A stretch of DNA of 64,000 nucleotides, from contig JAFXPK010000030.1 in the NCBI GenBank assembly GCA_017527905.1, positions 184,668 to 248,667 on the forward strand. The letters are read 5' to 3'. The stretch's first letter is position 1, and every line of letters starts with the position of its first letter. Shown here piece after piece: positions 43,622-53,074 of this stretch. The notes below the pieces were generated by a model. The model was not told where the DNA came from. It was given only the letters and a program-made list of their open reading frames with translations, and did no database searches. The position numbers and the translations under genes are program-made. Source of the DNA: Paludibacteraceae bacterium (GTDB taxonomy: Bacteria; Bacteroidota; Bacteroidia; Bacteroidales; Paludibacteraceae).

Positions 43622-44419
43622 TTATTCTTTCAAGGATACGCTTCCCTTCTTCTCCGTAAACCTTAATACAGGCACCATCACGGAACCCATCAGTCCCAAC
43701 ATTTGGTTGTTAGAGCGTTGGAACAAGTTCGCCTTGTTATTATCGTACAAATCGTTGAATCCATAGGAATAGCGGCACTCCACCAACACATGGACCAGTT
43801 TGCCAATCCTCACGTCGAAACCGCCACCACCCGTCAATCCATAGTCGACGTTATGGTACTTATCCCCGAAACGGTCATCCCCCTCTTGGAAAGCGGTACG
43901 ACGTACATCATTCTCCGGGATGTTCCACTTCATCTCTCCGTATTTGGTCATGAAACGGATCTCTGGGCCCATATTCACAATGAAACGCAACCTTCTCTTG
44001 CCGAAGTAGATATGCGCCAAAACCGGGATGTCCATGTATTCCAACCTTCTGCCGAGTTTCACATCCTGCATATTGATGTCGTTCACCATGGCAACACCAG
44101 AATTCTCGTGGAATTTCTCCGACCATCCCGCCTGAACATAATTCAGCTCCAATTGCAGACCGAAATGATTTTGATGAATATACCTGGCAACAAAACCAAA
44201 GCGCACACCCTGCCATAACGATTGGTTACCTAGCTCGTACAACCTATCATTCATGTTATGGAGGAAACTGACCTTAGTTAAGTTCGCACCCGCATTAACA
44301 CCCAAAGACAACTCCTGAAGGAAATCCCTTCTCAACTGTTGTCCATAAGAACATGATAGGGAAGCAACGGATAAAACGGCCGCTAAAAAAAAACTGCGCA
44401 TAAAACTTGTCCGCAACAT
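43622..44419 (-). CDS. outer membrane beta-barrel (porin family) protein
   Basis: A 265-aa protein from ATG 44419, 4 nt after the LysM gene stop. A second ATG at 44401 is equally plausible and starts directly at the signal peptide. The long frame to 44527 overlaps the upstream gene and is rejected. The signal peptide ends near SYGQ. The body has alternating beta strands (FGLQLELNYVQAGWSEKF, DIPVLAHIYFG, YGLTGGGGFDVRIG and VLVECRYSYGFNDLY) typical of outer-membrane beta-barrel domain PF13568. PorT-like proteins of the T9SS have this form, but the assignment is not secure. Confidence 0.8.
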   Translation of the reverse strand: MLRTSFMRSFFLAAVLSVASLSCSYGQQLRRDFLQELSLGVNAGANLTKVSFLHNMNDRLYELGNQSLWQGVRFGFVARYIHQNHFGLQLELNYVQAGWSEKFHENSGVAMVNDINMQDVKLGRRLEYMDIPVLAHIYFGKRRLRFIVNMGPEIRFMTKYGEMKWNIPENDVRRTAFQEGDDRFGDKYHNVDYGLTGGGGFDVRIGKLVHVLVECRYSYGFNDLYDNNKANLFQRSNNQMLGLMGSVMVPVLRFTEKKGSVSLKE

Positions 44420-44423
44420 CAGA

Positions 44424-46505
44424 TTACTTGTTTTTCTTTTCTTTCTCCCTCTCCTTTTCCTTCTCCTTCTGTTTTTCCATGAGAGGCTTGATTTCCTGAG
44501 GAACTGTGCCGCCCACCAATACCACACCGTCCTTGCGGTTATGTCTCACCAACATGAAGCTGCCATTGTAGTATCCACCATTCTCAAACTTATTGAAGAA
44601 GAAATGGGACTGTAGTCCATTGAGACGGATTTTGTTCATTCCATGCTCGAAGTCATGACCGTACTTGGAGATCGCCTCAGTGAGGTACATCACTACGTCA
44701 TAGCCCAACATGCCATATTGAGGCTGGCTGTTCACCGGCTCCGCATTATAATACTTCCTGAACTGTCTCAGATAATTCAAGACTTGAGGGTCTTCAAAGT
44801 CCGTGTAGAACGGAGTGACGATGTACGTATTCAAGAGGAACAGATCCTTTGCGATGCTTGGATAGCTCTGCCACTCCGAGAAGCCGAAGACGGATACCTC
44901 CTTCTTGTCAGTATTCATCATATTGACCATAGGAAGCACCTGACTCAAGGAAACCTGATTGGAGGTCAATGGCACCACGATATTCTCTTTGTGGGCAACC
45001 AACTGTGTCCGTATCGCAGACAACGTACTGAAATTCACCATATTGAAGTTGATATTACGAGCCTTCAACATAGCGGCAAGCGTATCTCCGAACTCATTCT
45101 TATCGTTTTTGGAGTTGTTAAAGCGCACCAATACAATATTCTTTTCGGAGAAATTCTTGATGAAGAGATCCGCCATCAAATAATTCAATTGATTAAGCGG
45201 CGTGTTGACCTGGAAGATATTCGGATTAGAGACAGTCTCCTCTGATTTGGAAGAGAAAGGAATCACCATCTTCACATCGTGCAACTTTGTATATTCGGAC
45301 ATCGCCTTGATTTGACCCGTATAGGCTGGGCCCATCATGAAATCCAGTTTTTCGATGTCACGGTTCTCCAATAATTTGTTCATATCGGCCTCAGTCTCGC
45401 CAGAGTCGAAAATGTTCATATTAAAGGAAATGCCCGTCTTACGTAGACTATCCATCGCCAACAAGGCACCTTGGTAGAACTCAAGGAATTTATCCATGTT
45501 GCCATCTATTTGGCTTGTCTCGGAGTATTTGCTAAACTGGAACGGAAGGACAAGAGCCATGTTGATCTCCTTTTTAGGCGTTGTTTGAGGCACAAACACG
45601 ACTGCAGGAGCCGAATCGACCGCTACGGTATCAACCTGCGCTCCCTCCGCCAACTGGCCTGAAGCGTCTTTATTCTGTTGGCCACCGACAGACGGCGGGA
45701 TAATCAGCACCATGTTCGTCTTCAGTCCGTCCGCCGCCTTAGGATTCAGGCGAAGCAGCTCTTCCTGGCTGATACCATACTCATGGCAGATACTAAAGAG
45801 CGTCTCGCCCTTCTTCACGTTATGGTATTTGAACGTTTTAGGCACTTTGTTCTCGATGGAATTCTCCGTAAGCGCCGTGTTGGCGTGCACGGGAGGAATG
45901 ATTAGTTTCTGGCCCACCTTCACGCCATCCTTCACATCCGGATTCAAACGGATGATTTCCTCGGAGGTGATACCATATTCACGGCAGATGCCATAGAGCG
46001 TTTCCCCCTTCTTCACCTCACGGATCACAAATGAAGGCTTCGTCTCCTTCTTCACCTTCGGCAGCGTGTCGCTCACCGTCATGTTCTGGCCCGTGATAGT
46101 CTTTTTAGTAGGAATCTTAATCTCCGTACCATATTTCAGCCCATCTGTCTTCAACGAAGGGTTGAGGGCATATAGATCGTCATAAGTGACGTCATATTTC
46201 TTAGACAACGAGTAAAGCGTCTCCTTTTTGTCCACCACATGAGTGATATAAGAATCCGCCTTCACAGGAATTAAGATGGTTGCATTCAACGTAAGACCAT
46301 TCTCCGTGCCCGGATTCACGGACTTGATTTCCTCCTCCGTCACACCGAATTTTTTGGATATGGAATAGAAACCTTCGCTTTTCTGTACCACATACTCGTA
46401 ATACTGCTTGCCGTTAATCTCCTTCTTAGGATAATTCAAGTCAACAGACCATGCTGAAATGACCATGGATGAGCAAGCGATCACACTACATAAAAATTTC
46501 CTCAT
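44424..46505 (-). CDS. LysM-repeat and periplasmic-binding-like secreted protein
   Basis: A 693-aa protein from ATG 46505. The TTG eight codons upstream lies in the promoter element. The signal peptide is MRKFLCSVIACSSMVISAWS. Four LysM domains follow (about residues 30-255); the third and fourth open with KKGETLYGICREYGI and KKGETLFSICHEYGI. From about 310 a type I periplasmic-binding domain (MALVLPFQFSKYSET, MMGPAYTGQI, YDVVMYLTEAI) continues. It probably binds peptidoglycan and an unknown ligand in the periplasm. The tail is highly charged (KEKEKEREKEKK). The porin-like gene is 4 nt downstream. Confidence 0.88.
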   Translation of the reverse strand: MRKFLCSVIACSSMVISAWSVDLNYPKKEINGKQYYEYVVQKSEGFYSISKKFGVTEEEIKSVNPGTENGLTLNATILIPVKADSYITHVVDKKETLYSLSKKYDVTYDDLYALNPSLKTDGLKYGTEIKIPTKKTITGQNMTVSDTLPKVKKETKPSFVIREVKKGETLYGICREYGITSEEIIRLNPDVKDGVKVGQKLIIPPVHANTALTENSIENKVPKTFKYHNVKKGETLFSICHEYGISQEELLRLNPKAADGLKTNMVLIIPPSVGGQQNKDASGQLAEGAQVDTVAVDSAPAVVFVPQTTPKKEINMALVLPFQFSKYSETSQIDGNMDKFLEFYQGALLAMDSLRKTGISFNMNIFDSGETEADMNKLLENRDIEKLDFMMGPAYTGQIKAMSEYTKLHDVKMVIPFSSKSEETVSNPNIFQVNTPLNQLNYLMADLFIKNFSEKNIVLVRFNNSKNDKNEFGDTLAAMLKARNINFNMVNFSTLSAIRTQLVAHKENIVVPLTSNQVSLSQVLPMVNMMNTDKKEVSVFGFSEWQSYPSIAKDLFLLNTYIVTPFYTDFEDPQVLNYLRQFRKYYNAEPVNSQPQYGMLGYDVVMYLTEAISKYGHDFEHGMNKIRLNGLQSHFFFNKFENGGYYNGSFMLVRHNRKDGVVLVGGTVPQEIKPLMEKQKEKEKEREKEKKNK

Positions 46506-46525
46506 AATATCTAAAAACTTGAGTT

Positions 46526-46534
46526 GCAAATTTA
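46526..46534 (-). promoter_or_regulatory. -7 element for the LysM-protein operon
   Basis: Reads TAAATTTGC on the minus strand, matching TAnnTTTG, 20 nt before ATG 46505. It also decides the start codon: an upstream TTG lies inside it. Confidence 0.5.
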
Positions 46535-46595
46535 CATAAATATTTCAAAATTCCCTTGAATATTTGTAATATTGCACTCAATTTGTAAATGATAA

Positions 46596-47972
46596 ATGAT
46601 GAAACGTAGGATTCTATTTTTGTTGATTTCTTTTTTCGCTGCAGCGAACAGTTTTTCCGGCACTTTCTCCATTACAGGAGGGAAAGGTATGGTCAGTGGG
46701 AAGAAAGCGGATTACATGATTTTCGAGAAAGCCAGCAAGGGTTCATTCTCTTTTTCGACGGACAGCATCGCCCTCAAAGGGTTGAAATGCTATAAAATCA
46801 CCTTGGGAGAGGAAAAAATCGACTCTGTACTCCTTAAATCAAGCGAATACACGTTATCTACTGATTCACAGACGGTAACATTCGAAAAACTCTCTACGAA
46901 CACAGGATATCTGATTCAATACAAAGATTATTCGTACGGAGAAGAGCTCGATTCTTACGCCTATACATGCGTGGTGGAGTTCAAACCGTTGAAGAGCGTT
47001 TCCTTCCCTAAGGATACGGTCATCTGCAGCGATTTGGAGCTCGCCATCTCACCTGTCATGGAGTACTTCAACGAGTATGGAAACGTGAAAAAGATCAGCA
47101 GAACACTCTCCGTGAAATATAAAAGTTTCCTCAAAAATGGAGAAACACCTTCCGTGGAGGAGGTGACCGAGGAAAAGGATGGCACGAGTTCCATCCTATT
47201 GGACGCGATGCCTTATGTGAACACACCATTCGAAGTGACCGACCTCATGGCGAAGAACGATCTGAAGTTGGACAACCAACCTATTGTGACGGACACATTC
47301 TATACGCAGGCGGTGGTGGCCTATCCTTATATGGAAACCAGCTCCAAATACGAACATGAAGGGGACGAAGGGATAGATAGCACGCTACATTTTTTTGCCA
47401 CCTTAGAAGAGGCCAAGGATAATGCGGTCAAGTTCCGCCAATCGGCGACATTGGTTCTAAACCTCTATAGTTATCCGAGCGACATGGTCAACCACTATGA
47501 ATGGGCTTTCGCAGAGGGAGAACAGGCCAAAAACGGGGATTTCCAAGGTGCATACACCTACTTCGGCAAGGATATCAACGCCTTTGAGATAAGCGAGCCG
47601 AACCTCCACTGCATCGAGCTAACGGTGAGCAACATCCGTAACGACAGCGTCTGCGACCATAAGTCCTACGCTTGCCTGCAAATCGCCAAGTCCCAACTCT
47701 ACGTGCCGAACGCCTTCACCCCTAACGGCGACGACATAAATGACGAATTCAGAGTCGGCTACCGCTCCATCGAATCGTTCGAGATATCCATCTACGACCA
47801 ATGGGGAAGACGGGTCTACAAATCCGACGACATCACGAAGGGCTGGGATGGCACATTCCGAGGCGACAGGGCCTCCATCGGCGCCTACTACTATGTCATC
47901 AAGGCGAAAGGAACAGATGGTGAGGAATACTTGAAAAAGGGTACTATTAGCTTGATTAGGACAAAGGAATAG
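46596..47972 (+). CDS. T9SS type B sorting domain (gliding-motility C-terminal) protein
   Basis: A 458-aa secreted protein. The signal peptide occupies about residues 1-22 (FLLISFFAAANSFSG). The middle is unassigned and beta-rich. The C-terminal ~90 residues form a CHU_C/gliding-motility domain: PNAFTPNGDDINDEF, SFEISIYDQWGRRVYKSDD, WDGTFRGDRASIGAYYYVIKAKG and ending EYLKKGTISLIR. Such domains direct export by the type IX system and are retained or cleaved at the cell surface. A heptad-repeat tract begins 4 nt after its stop. Confidence 0.9.
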   Translation: MMKRRILFLLISFFAAANSFSGTFSITGGKGMVSGKKADYMIFEKASKGSFSFSTDSIALKGLKCYKITLGEEKIDSVLLKSSEYTLSTDSQTVTFEKLSTNTGYLIQYKDYSYGEELDSYAYTCVVEFKPLKSVSFPKDTVICSDLELAISPVMEYFNEYGNVKKISRTLSVKYKSFLKNGETPSVEEVTEEKDGTSSILLDAMPYVNTPFEVTDLMAKNDLKLDNQPIVTDTFYTQAVVAYPYMETSSKYEHEGDEGIDSTLHFFATLEEAKDNAVKFRQSATLVLNLYSYPSDMVNHYEWAFAEGEQAKNGDFQGAYTYFGKDINAFEISEPNLHCIELTVSNIRNDSVCDHKSYACLQIAKSQLYVPNAFTPNGDDINDEFRVGYRSIESFEISIYDQWGRRVYKSDDITKGWDGTFRGDRASIGAYYYVIKAKGTDGEEYLKKGTISLIRTKE

Positions 47973-47976
47973 GTTT

Positions 47977-48093
47977 TAGACGCTAGACGCTAGACGTTAG
48001 ACTTTAGGCTTTAAATTTTAGACTTTAGACGTTAGTTTTTAAACATTTAGGTCTTAGATTCGGCCCCTAATTCTTAATTCTTAATTCTTAATT
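47977..48093. repeat. in-register heptad-repeat tract (TAGACNT)12 followed by (CTTAATT)3
   Basis: From 47977 to 48060 the sequence is exactly 12 heptads in a row: TAGACGC, TAGACGC, TAGACGT, TAGACTT, TAGGCTT, TAAATTT, TAGACTT, TAGACGT, TAGTTTT, TAAACAT, TTAGGTC, TTAGATT. Then come CGGCCCC, TAATT and three CTTAATT heptads (48073-48093). It fills the gap between convergent genes, ending 2 nt before the sugar-transferase stop. Such strict phasing is unlikely by chance. Confidence 0.9.
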
Positions 48094-48095
48094 CC

Positions 48096-49526
48096 CTACA
48101 TTCCCCTTCCGGAAACGACGGTCTTAACAGTGTAAATCAATATCTTCAAATCGACCAGAAGGGAGATGTTCTCCAGATAGATGATGTCGTATTTTAGCCG
48201 TTCGACCATCTTGTCCACATCCGTCGCATATCCGTATTTCACCATTCCCCAAGAGGTGATGCCAGGCTTCACCTTGTGCACGATGCCGTAATAAGGCACC
48301 TTTTGCGCTATCTGCGCCTCGTAATACGGGCGTTCCGGCCTTGGTCCCACAATAGACATATCTCCCTTCAGCACATTGATGAACTGGGGAAGTTCGTCAA
48401 TACGGAACCGTCTGAGGACACGGCCGATCTTCGTGATTCGCTGGTCATCGCTTGAAGCCAACTGCGGACCAGCCTCCTCCGCATTGCAAACCATGGTCCT
48501 GAACTTCAGGATATGGAACAACTTACCGTGCACCCCCACCCGCTCCTGCTTGTAGAACACTGGTCCGTCGGACGTGAGTTTGATAAGGAGCGACAATATC
48601 AGGCAGAAAGGTGAAACCAGCACAATAACAACGCATGAGAAAATGATGTCGAAGAGCCGCTTGAGGTTCTTCTCGAACTCGTTCATCCGAACATCCATCG
48701 CACTGACGAGCGGTGCGCCGAAGATAGAGGTCATACGCACACCACCTATCAGATAATCATATAGTTGTGGAGTCACCTTCACGGTCACATCGTGGTGGTA
48801 CAGTATATTGAAGATGGGCAGTAAGGCATTTCTATCATTGTTGTCCAACGCAATTATCACCTCTTCTATCTGGTTTTCTTCTATGATATTGTTTAATTGG
48901 GACATATCTCCCAATATGAGAGAACCGTCGACCACAGTATTCTCTTCACAGGACACGAATCCATTGATGAAATTACCCGAAGAGAGCTTCATGGATTGTA
49001 ATTGCCCGTAGATTTGCTTCGCCTTTTCCCCCGTGCCGATGATGATGGTGTTGAAACCGATGGTCCGGTTGTGGATCCTTTCGGTCGTCTTCCTCGTGAT
49101 CATATACCGGAAGAGATATACCACAGAGAAATAAATGAAGAACAGGACGATAAACGACAGATAATAATCCTTATAGCTGATGACAGGGTCGTTCAGCAAC
49201 AAGAGGAAGAAGAGTATCGTACAGCCAATCAGCGTGCTGAGAAACGTCTGGGCGAACTCATGGAGGCGTGATTTCAGGAAGGGTTTGTTGTAGTATCCCG
49301 AAACCCAGAAAATGAAAAGCCAGAAGAAAGGTATTCCGATGATCAGTTTCTCGAAGTTGTAGATAGGCGAAAACAGTTGGATCTCCCGCACCACATTCGA
49401 TTCGATCTCTACTCTTCGGAAAAGGAAGAAGAGTGCCCAGGCCAATAAGACCGCCACCACATCAAATAGGATGTACTTGATGCGTTGCGTTTTCTTGCTA
49501 CCGTGGTTCCTCTTGTTCTGTTCCAT
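48096..49526 (-). CDS. polyprenyl-phosphate sugar-1-phosphate transferase (WcaJ/WbaP family)
   Basis: A 476-aa protein. The N-terminus has about four transmembrane segments up to about residue 135, a CoA-binding-like middle, then the bacterial sugar transferase domain from about residue 285: NLKRLFDIIFSCVVIVLVSP, SDGPVFYKQERVGVHGKLFHILKFRTM (in part), RVLRRFRIDELPQFINVLKGDMSIVGPRPERPYY and VKPGITSWGMVKYGY. It transfers a sugar-1-phosphate to undecaprenyl phosphate to start exopolysaccharide or O-unit assembly. It is the last gene of the ftsK-to-sugar-transferase operon, 2 nt after the TsaC-like gene. Confidence 0.93.
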   Translation of the reverse strand: MEQNKRNHGSKKTQRIKYILFDVVAVLLAWALFFLFRRVEIESNVVREIQLFSPIYNFEKLIIGIPFFWLFIFWVSGYYNKPFLKSRLHEFAQTFLSTLIGCTILFFLLLLNDPVISYKDYYLSFIVLFFIYFSVVYLFRYMITRKTTERIHNRTIGFNTIIIGTGEKAKQIYGQLQSMKLSSGNFINGFVSCEENTVVDGSLILGDMSQLNNIIEENQIEEVIIALDNNDRNALLPIFNILYHHDVTVKVTPQLYDYLIGGVRMTSIFGAPLVSAMDVRMNEFEKNLKRLFDIIFSCVVIVLVSPFCLILSLLIKLTSDGPVFYKQERVGVHGKLFHILKFRTMVCNAEEAGPQLASSDDQRITKIGRVLRRFRIDELPQFINVLKGDMSIVGPRPERPYYEAQIAQKVPYYGIVHKVKPGITSWGMVKYGYATDVDKMVERLKYDIIYLENISLLVDLKILIYTVKTVVSGRGM

Positions 49527-49528
49527 TC

Positions 49529-50101
49529 TTACTCTCTGATGATGGTGACTACTCCACCCTTGCCCAGCTTGATGATGGAGGAAGGCGTGGACGATGTCTT
49601 CTCATCCTGCCTATACGAGACGACGTAGTCGACACCCGCCTTGATGACTTCGCTGACCTCCGAGAAGTTGTGTGGCGACGGCTCCCCGCTTATGTTAGCG
49701 GACGTGGAGACAATCGGAATGCGGAACTCCTCGCACAGTTTCTTGGAGAAGGCCTCGTTCGTGATGCGGATACCCACGCTTCCGTCCTCCGCGATCAGGT
49801 TGGGCGCTAGGTTCTTGGCGCCGTCGTAGATGATGGTCAGCGGCTTGTCGGCGCACTCCACCAGGCTATAGGCCACTTCCGGCACCTCGTCCACCACCCG
49901 CTCCACTCTGAATATGCTATCGGTGAGCACCAACATGGACTTGGCGTCCGAACGGTGCTTCAGTTCGAATATGCGCTTCACGGCAGCCTCATTCGTGGCG
50001 TCGCAACCTAATCCCCAGATCGTGTCGGTCGGGTACAATATGATGCCACCGGCTTTCAACGTCTTGAGGGCGTTTTTTATGTCTTCCTTGAAATCTTCCA
50101 T
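49529..50101 (-). CDS. tsaC: L-threonylcarbamoyladenylate synthase (Sua5/YciO/YrdC)
   Basis: A 190-aa protein with the family signature LKAGGIILYPTDTIWGLGCDATNEAAV (parts) near residues 13-38, ELKHRSDAKSMLVL near 46 and VGIRITNEAF/IPIVSTSANISGEPSPHNF around 108-145. It makes threonylcarbamoyl-AMP for t6A37 tRNA modification. There is no C-terminal Sua5 extension. The gene begins 1 nt after the uvrA stop and runs 2 nt into the spacing before the sugar transferase, so it is tightly embedded in the operon. Confidence 0.94.
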   Translation of the reverse strand: MEDFKEDIKNALKTLKAGGIILYPTDTIWGLGCDATNEAAVKRIFELKHRSDAKSMLVLTDSIFRVERVVDEVPEVAYSLVECADKPLTIIYDGAKNLAPNLIAEDGSVGIRITNEAFSKKLCEEFRIPIVSTSANISGEPSPHNFSEVSEVIKAGVDYVVSYRQDEKTSSTPSSIIKLGKGGVVTIIRE

Positions 50102-50102
50102 G

Positions 50103-52913
50103 TCAATTCAATTTATTCTTCAAAAATTCCGCCGTATATGAATTCTTGCATTTCACGAGTTCCTCCGGAGTTCCCTCGAAGACGAGCTTTCCGCCCGCAT
50201 CTCCGCCCTCCGGACCGATGTCGATGATATGGTCCGCACATTTGATCACGTCCAGATCATGCTCGATGATGATGACGGTGTGACCGTTCGCCACCAATGC
50301 GTTGAAGGCTTTCATCAGCGTCTTTATATCGTGGAAATGTAGTCCTGTCGTAGGCTCGTCGAAGATGAATATCATCGGCTCAGGCTTTTCCATGCCTAAT
50401 ATCTCCGCCAATTTCACGCGCTGGCTCTCACCGCCGGAGAGCGTGTTGGAGGATTGTCCTAGCTTCACGTAGCCCAAGCCGACGTCCTGCAATGTCTTCA
50501 GCTTACGGATAATCTTCTTCTCGATGTTTCCAGGCTGCTCCGAGAAAAATTCAACCGCCTGATTGACTGTCATATTCAATACATCGAAGATATTCTTGCC
50601 TCGGTAGAGCACCTCCAGCACATCTGGCTTGAACCGTTTGCCGTGGCAGGATTCACACTCTAGGATCAGGTCCGCCATGAACTGCATCTCCACCGTGACG
50701 GTTCCTTCGCCCTGACATTCGTCGCAACGTCCTCCCTCCACGTTGAAGGAGAAAGTGGCTGCCGTGTAACCCATCTGTTTCGCCAAAGGTTGGTCGGCGA
50801 AGAGCTTGCGGATCTCGTCGTATGCCTTGATGTAGGTGACTGGGTTAGAACGGGACGATTTGCCTATCGGGTTTTGGTCGACGAATTCGACGTCGTGTAC
50901 CAGATTCAGGCTTCCTCTCAGCGAGGAGTGCAGTCCCGGTTTGTCCGCCACACCGTCCAGCGCACGTTTCAGCGCATTGTAGAAGACGTCCTGCACGAGG
51001 GATGATTTGCCCGAACCGCTGACGCCCGTCACCACGGTGATCACATTCAGCGGGAACTTGACGTCTATGCCCTTCAGGTTGTTTTGGCGGGCACCGACCA
51101 CCTCGATGTAGTTGCTCCATTTCCTGCGCAGGCTCGGCACTTCGATCTTGTCCGCACCCAGCAAGTATTTGATGGTATAACTCTCCTCCTGTAGTTTCTT
51201 ATCGTTCAATAGGTCATCGGTCAATTGGCCTTGGAACACCACATTACCGCCCAATCGTCCCGCATTAGGGCCAATGTCGATGAGGTAATCCGCAGCCCGC
51301 ATGAACTCTTCGTCATGCTCCACGACGACAACCGTATTGCCTAGCTGCTGTAGCTTCCGTAGTACGAAGATCAGTTTGTGGGTATCCCTTGGGTGGAGAC
51401 CGATGCTAGGCTCATCCAAGATGTAAAGGGAACCTACCAAACTACTGCTCAGTGAGGTGACCAGGTTGATGCGCTGGCTCTCTCCACCCGACAAGGAATT
51501 GGAGAGACGGTCCATCGTCAAATAGCCCAGCCCCACATCCATCAGGCATTGCAGCCTCAAATTTATCTCCGTCAGCAACCGTTTGGCGATCTTCATCTCG
51601 TCGTCGGTCAGGGTCAGTTCGTCAAAGAATTTCTTCAGTTCGATGACGGACATGGAGACCAGCTCAGTGATATTCTTCCCACCCACCTTCACGTAATTGG
51701 CGGACTCCTTCAATCGGCTACCGTTGCAGGTCGGGCAGGTGGTTTTTCCCCTGAATCGGGCCAGCATGACCCTATATTGTATCTTATATTGATTCTCCTT
51801 TACGAATTCGAAGAAATCATCTATGCCATGGAAATAAGGCGTTCCCTTCCATAGCATCCTTTTCTCCTCCGGTGTGAGGTCCGCATAGGCGGTATGGATC
51901 GGGAAATTGACCTTCGATGCGTTGTAGACCAGTTCGTTCAACCACTCCGACATCTTATCACCCCGCCAGCAAATGACGGCGCCATCGTAGACGGAGCGTG
52001 ATTGGTCAGGAATCACCAAGTCCTCATCGATACCCATCACCTTACCGAAGCCTTCGCAGGTAGGACAAGCGCCATAAGGACTATTGAAGCTGAACATCAG
52101 GTCGGACGGTTCCTCGAATTGGATACCATCCTCCTCGAACTGTTTCGAGAAGCGTTCCACACTCTCCTCCCCGTTCTCGTAGAATCGGACGAAACAGATG
52201 TCTCCGCCCTCTAGGAAAGCGGTCTGGATCGAGTCCGCCAGTCGGGTGCGGGTATCCGCGTCATCACGCACGGAGAAACGGTCCACCACCAAGTTCACAC
52301 GGTCGGCTTTTTCGCTCAGCTCATTGATGCGCTGGACCGCCTCGTCCATCTTGATCATCTCTCCGTCCACCTCCACACGGCTATAGCCCTGCATGCGGAA
52401 GACCTCAATCTGCTGGGACAAGGTACGTTCCTTCTGCAGCATGATCGGGGCGAATATGACGCCTCTGGTACCCTCTTGTTTCGTGTAGATATAATCCACC
52501 ACATCGCTCACCGTGTGTTTCTTCACCTCACGGCCCGAGACGGGGGAATAGGTCTTTCCTATCCTAGCGAACAGGAGTTTCAGGTATTCGTATATTTCAG
52601 TGGAGGTGCCGACGGTGGAGCGCGGGTTACGTGTGTTCACCTTCTGCTCGATCGCTATGGCGGGAGGCAGTCCCTTGATATAGTCCACCTCCGGTTTCGA
52701 CATTCTGCCGAGGAATTGTCTGGCATAGGCGGAGAGGCTCTCCACATACCGCCGTTGACCCTCCGCATACAAAGTGTCGAAGGCCAAGGATGATTTGCCA
52801 GAACCGGATAGTCCCGTCACGACCACGAACTTGTTTCTGGGGATCGTGATGTCAATCCCCTTCAAATTGTGGATATGGGCGTTTTTTACGCTGATTTCAC
52901 CAATGTCGGACAT
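50103..52913 (-). CDS. uvrA: excinuclease ABC subunit A
   Basis: A 936-aa protein, the usual UvrA length. There are two ABC ATPase modules with Walker A motifs [10 protein letters not shown] near residue 33 and [10 protein letters not shown] near 630. Signature motifs SGGESQRI and SGGESQRV, and Walker [12 protein letters not shown] and [11 protein letters not shown], are present. The zinc modules use Cys pairs (CPTC/CPTC and CDEC/CESC). UvrA surveys DNA damage in nucleotide excision repair with UvrB. It is the fifth gene of the minus-strand operon and begins 32 nt after the 41-aa gene. Confidence 0.98.
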   Translation of the reverse strand: MSDIGEISVKNAHIHNLKGIDITIPRNKFVVVTGLSGSGKSSLAFDTLYAEGQRRYVESLSAYARQFLGRMSKPEVDYIKGLPPAIAIEQKVNTRNPRSTVGTSTEIYEYLKLLFARIGKTYSPVSGREVKKHTVSDVVDYIYTKQEGTRGVIFAPIMLQKERTLSQQIEVFRMQGYSRVEVDGEMIKMDEAVQRINELSEKADRVNLVVDRFSVRDDADTRTRLADSIQTAFLEGGDICFVRFYENGEESVERFSKQFEEDGIQFEEPSDLMFSFNSPYGACPTCEGFGKVMGIDEDLVIPDQSRSVYDGAVICWRGDKMSEWLNELVYNASKVNFPIHTAYADLTPEEKRMLWKGTPYFHGIDDFFEFVKENQYKIQYRVMLARFRGKTTCPTCNGSRLKESANYVKVGGKNITELVSMSVIELKKFFDELTLTDDEMKIAKRLLTEINLRLQCLMDVGLGYLTMDRLSNSLSGGESQRINLVTSLSSSLVGSLYILDEPSIGLHPRDTHKLIFVLRKLQQLGNTVVVVEHDEEFMRAADYLIDIGPNAGRLGGNVVFQGQLTDDLLNDKKLQEESYTIKYLLGADKIEVPSLRRKWSNYIEVVGARQNNLKGIDVKFPLNVITVVTGVSGSGKSSLVQDVFYNALKRALDGVADKPGLHSSLRGSLNLVHDVEFVDQNPIGKSSRSNPVTYIKAYDEIRKLFADQPLAKQMGYTAATFSFNVEGGRCDECQGEGTVTVEMQFMADLILECESCHGKRFKPDVLEVLYRGKNIFDVLNMTVNQAVEFFSEQPGNIEKKIIRKLKTLQDVGLGYVKLGQSSNTLSGGESQRVKLAEILGMEKPEPMIFIFDEPTTGLHFHDIKTLMKAFNALVANGHTVIIIEHDLDVIKCADHIIDIGPEGGDAGGKLVFEGTPEELVKCKNSYTAEFLKNKLN

Positions 52914-52945
52914 ACGATCATCTATATTTATTCAGCAGTGTCTAT

Positions 52946-53071
52946 TCATTTTTGAGAGGAAGAAGAAGACTGGGTTGTCTTTTTGATAAGCCCCAATTTC
53001 TTCTTCTTGAGGAATTGGGCTTTCTTCTGCTCATACTCCTCGTATTTCTTTTCCAAATAGTTGTCAGCCAT
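52946..53071 (-). CDS. 41-aa Lys/Glu-rich small protein between trxB and uvrA
   Basis: A 41-codon frame starts 3 nt after the trxB stop and ends 32 nt before the uvrA start. It reads [20 protein letters not shown] in its first half, then [13 protein letters not shown] and a QSSSSSQ tail. It is very basic overall with a likely helical first half. The position in a tight operon and the composition support translation; the function is unknown. I recall short proteins of similar opening in other Bacteroidales genomes near trxB. It is too short for most gene-length cut-offs. Confidence 0.6.
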   Translation of the reverse strand: MADNYLEKKYEEYEQKKAQFLKKKKLGLIKKTTQSSSSSQK

Positions 53072-53074
53072 GGC

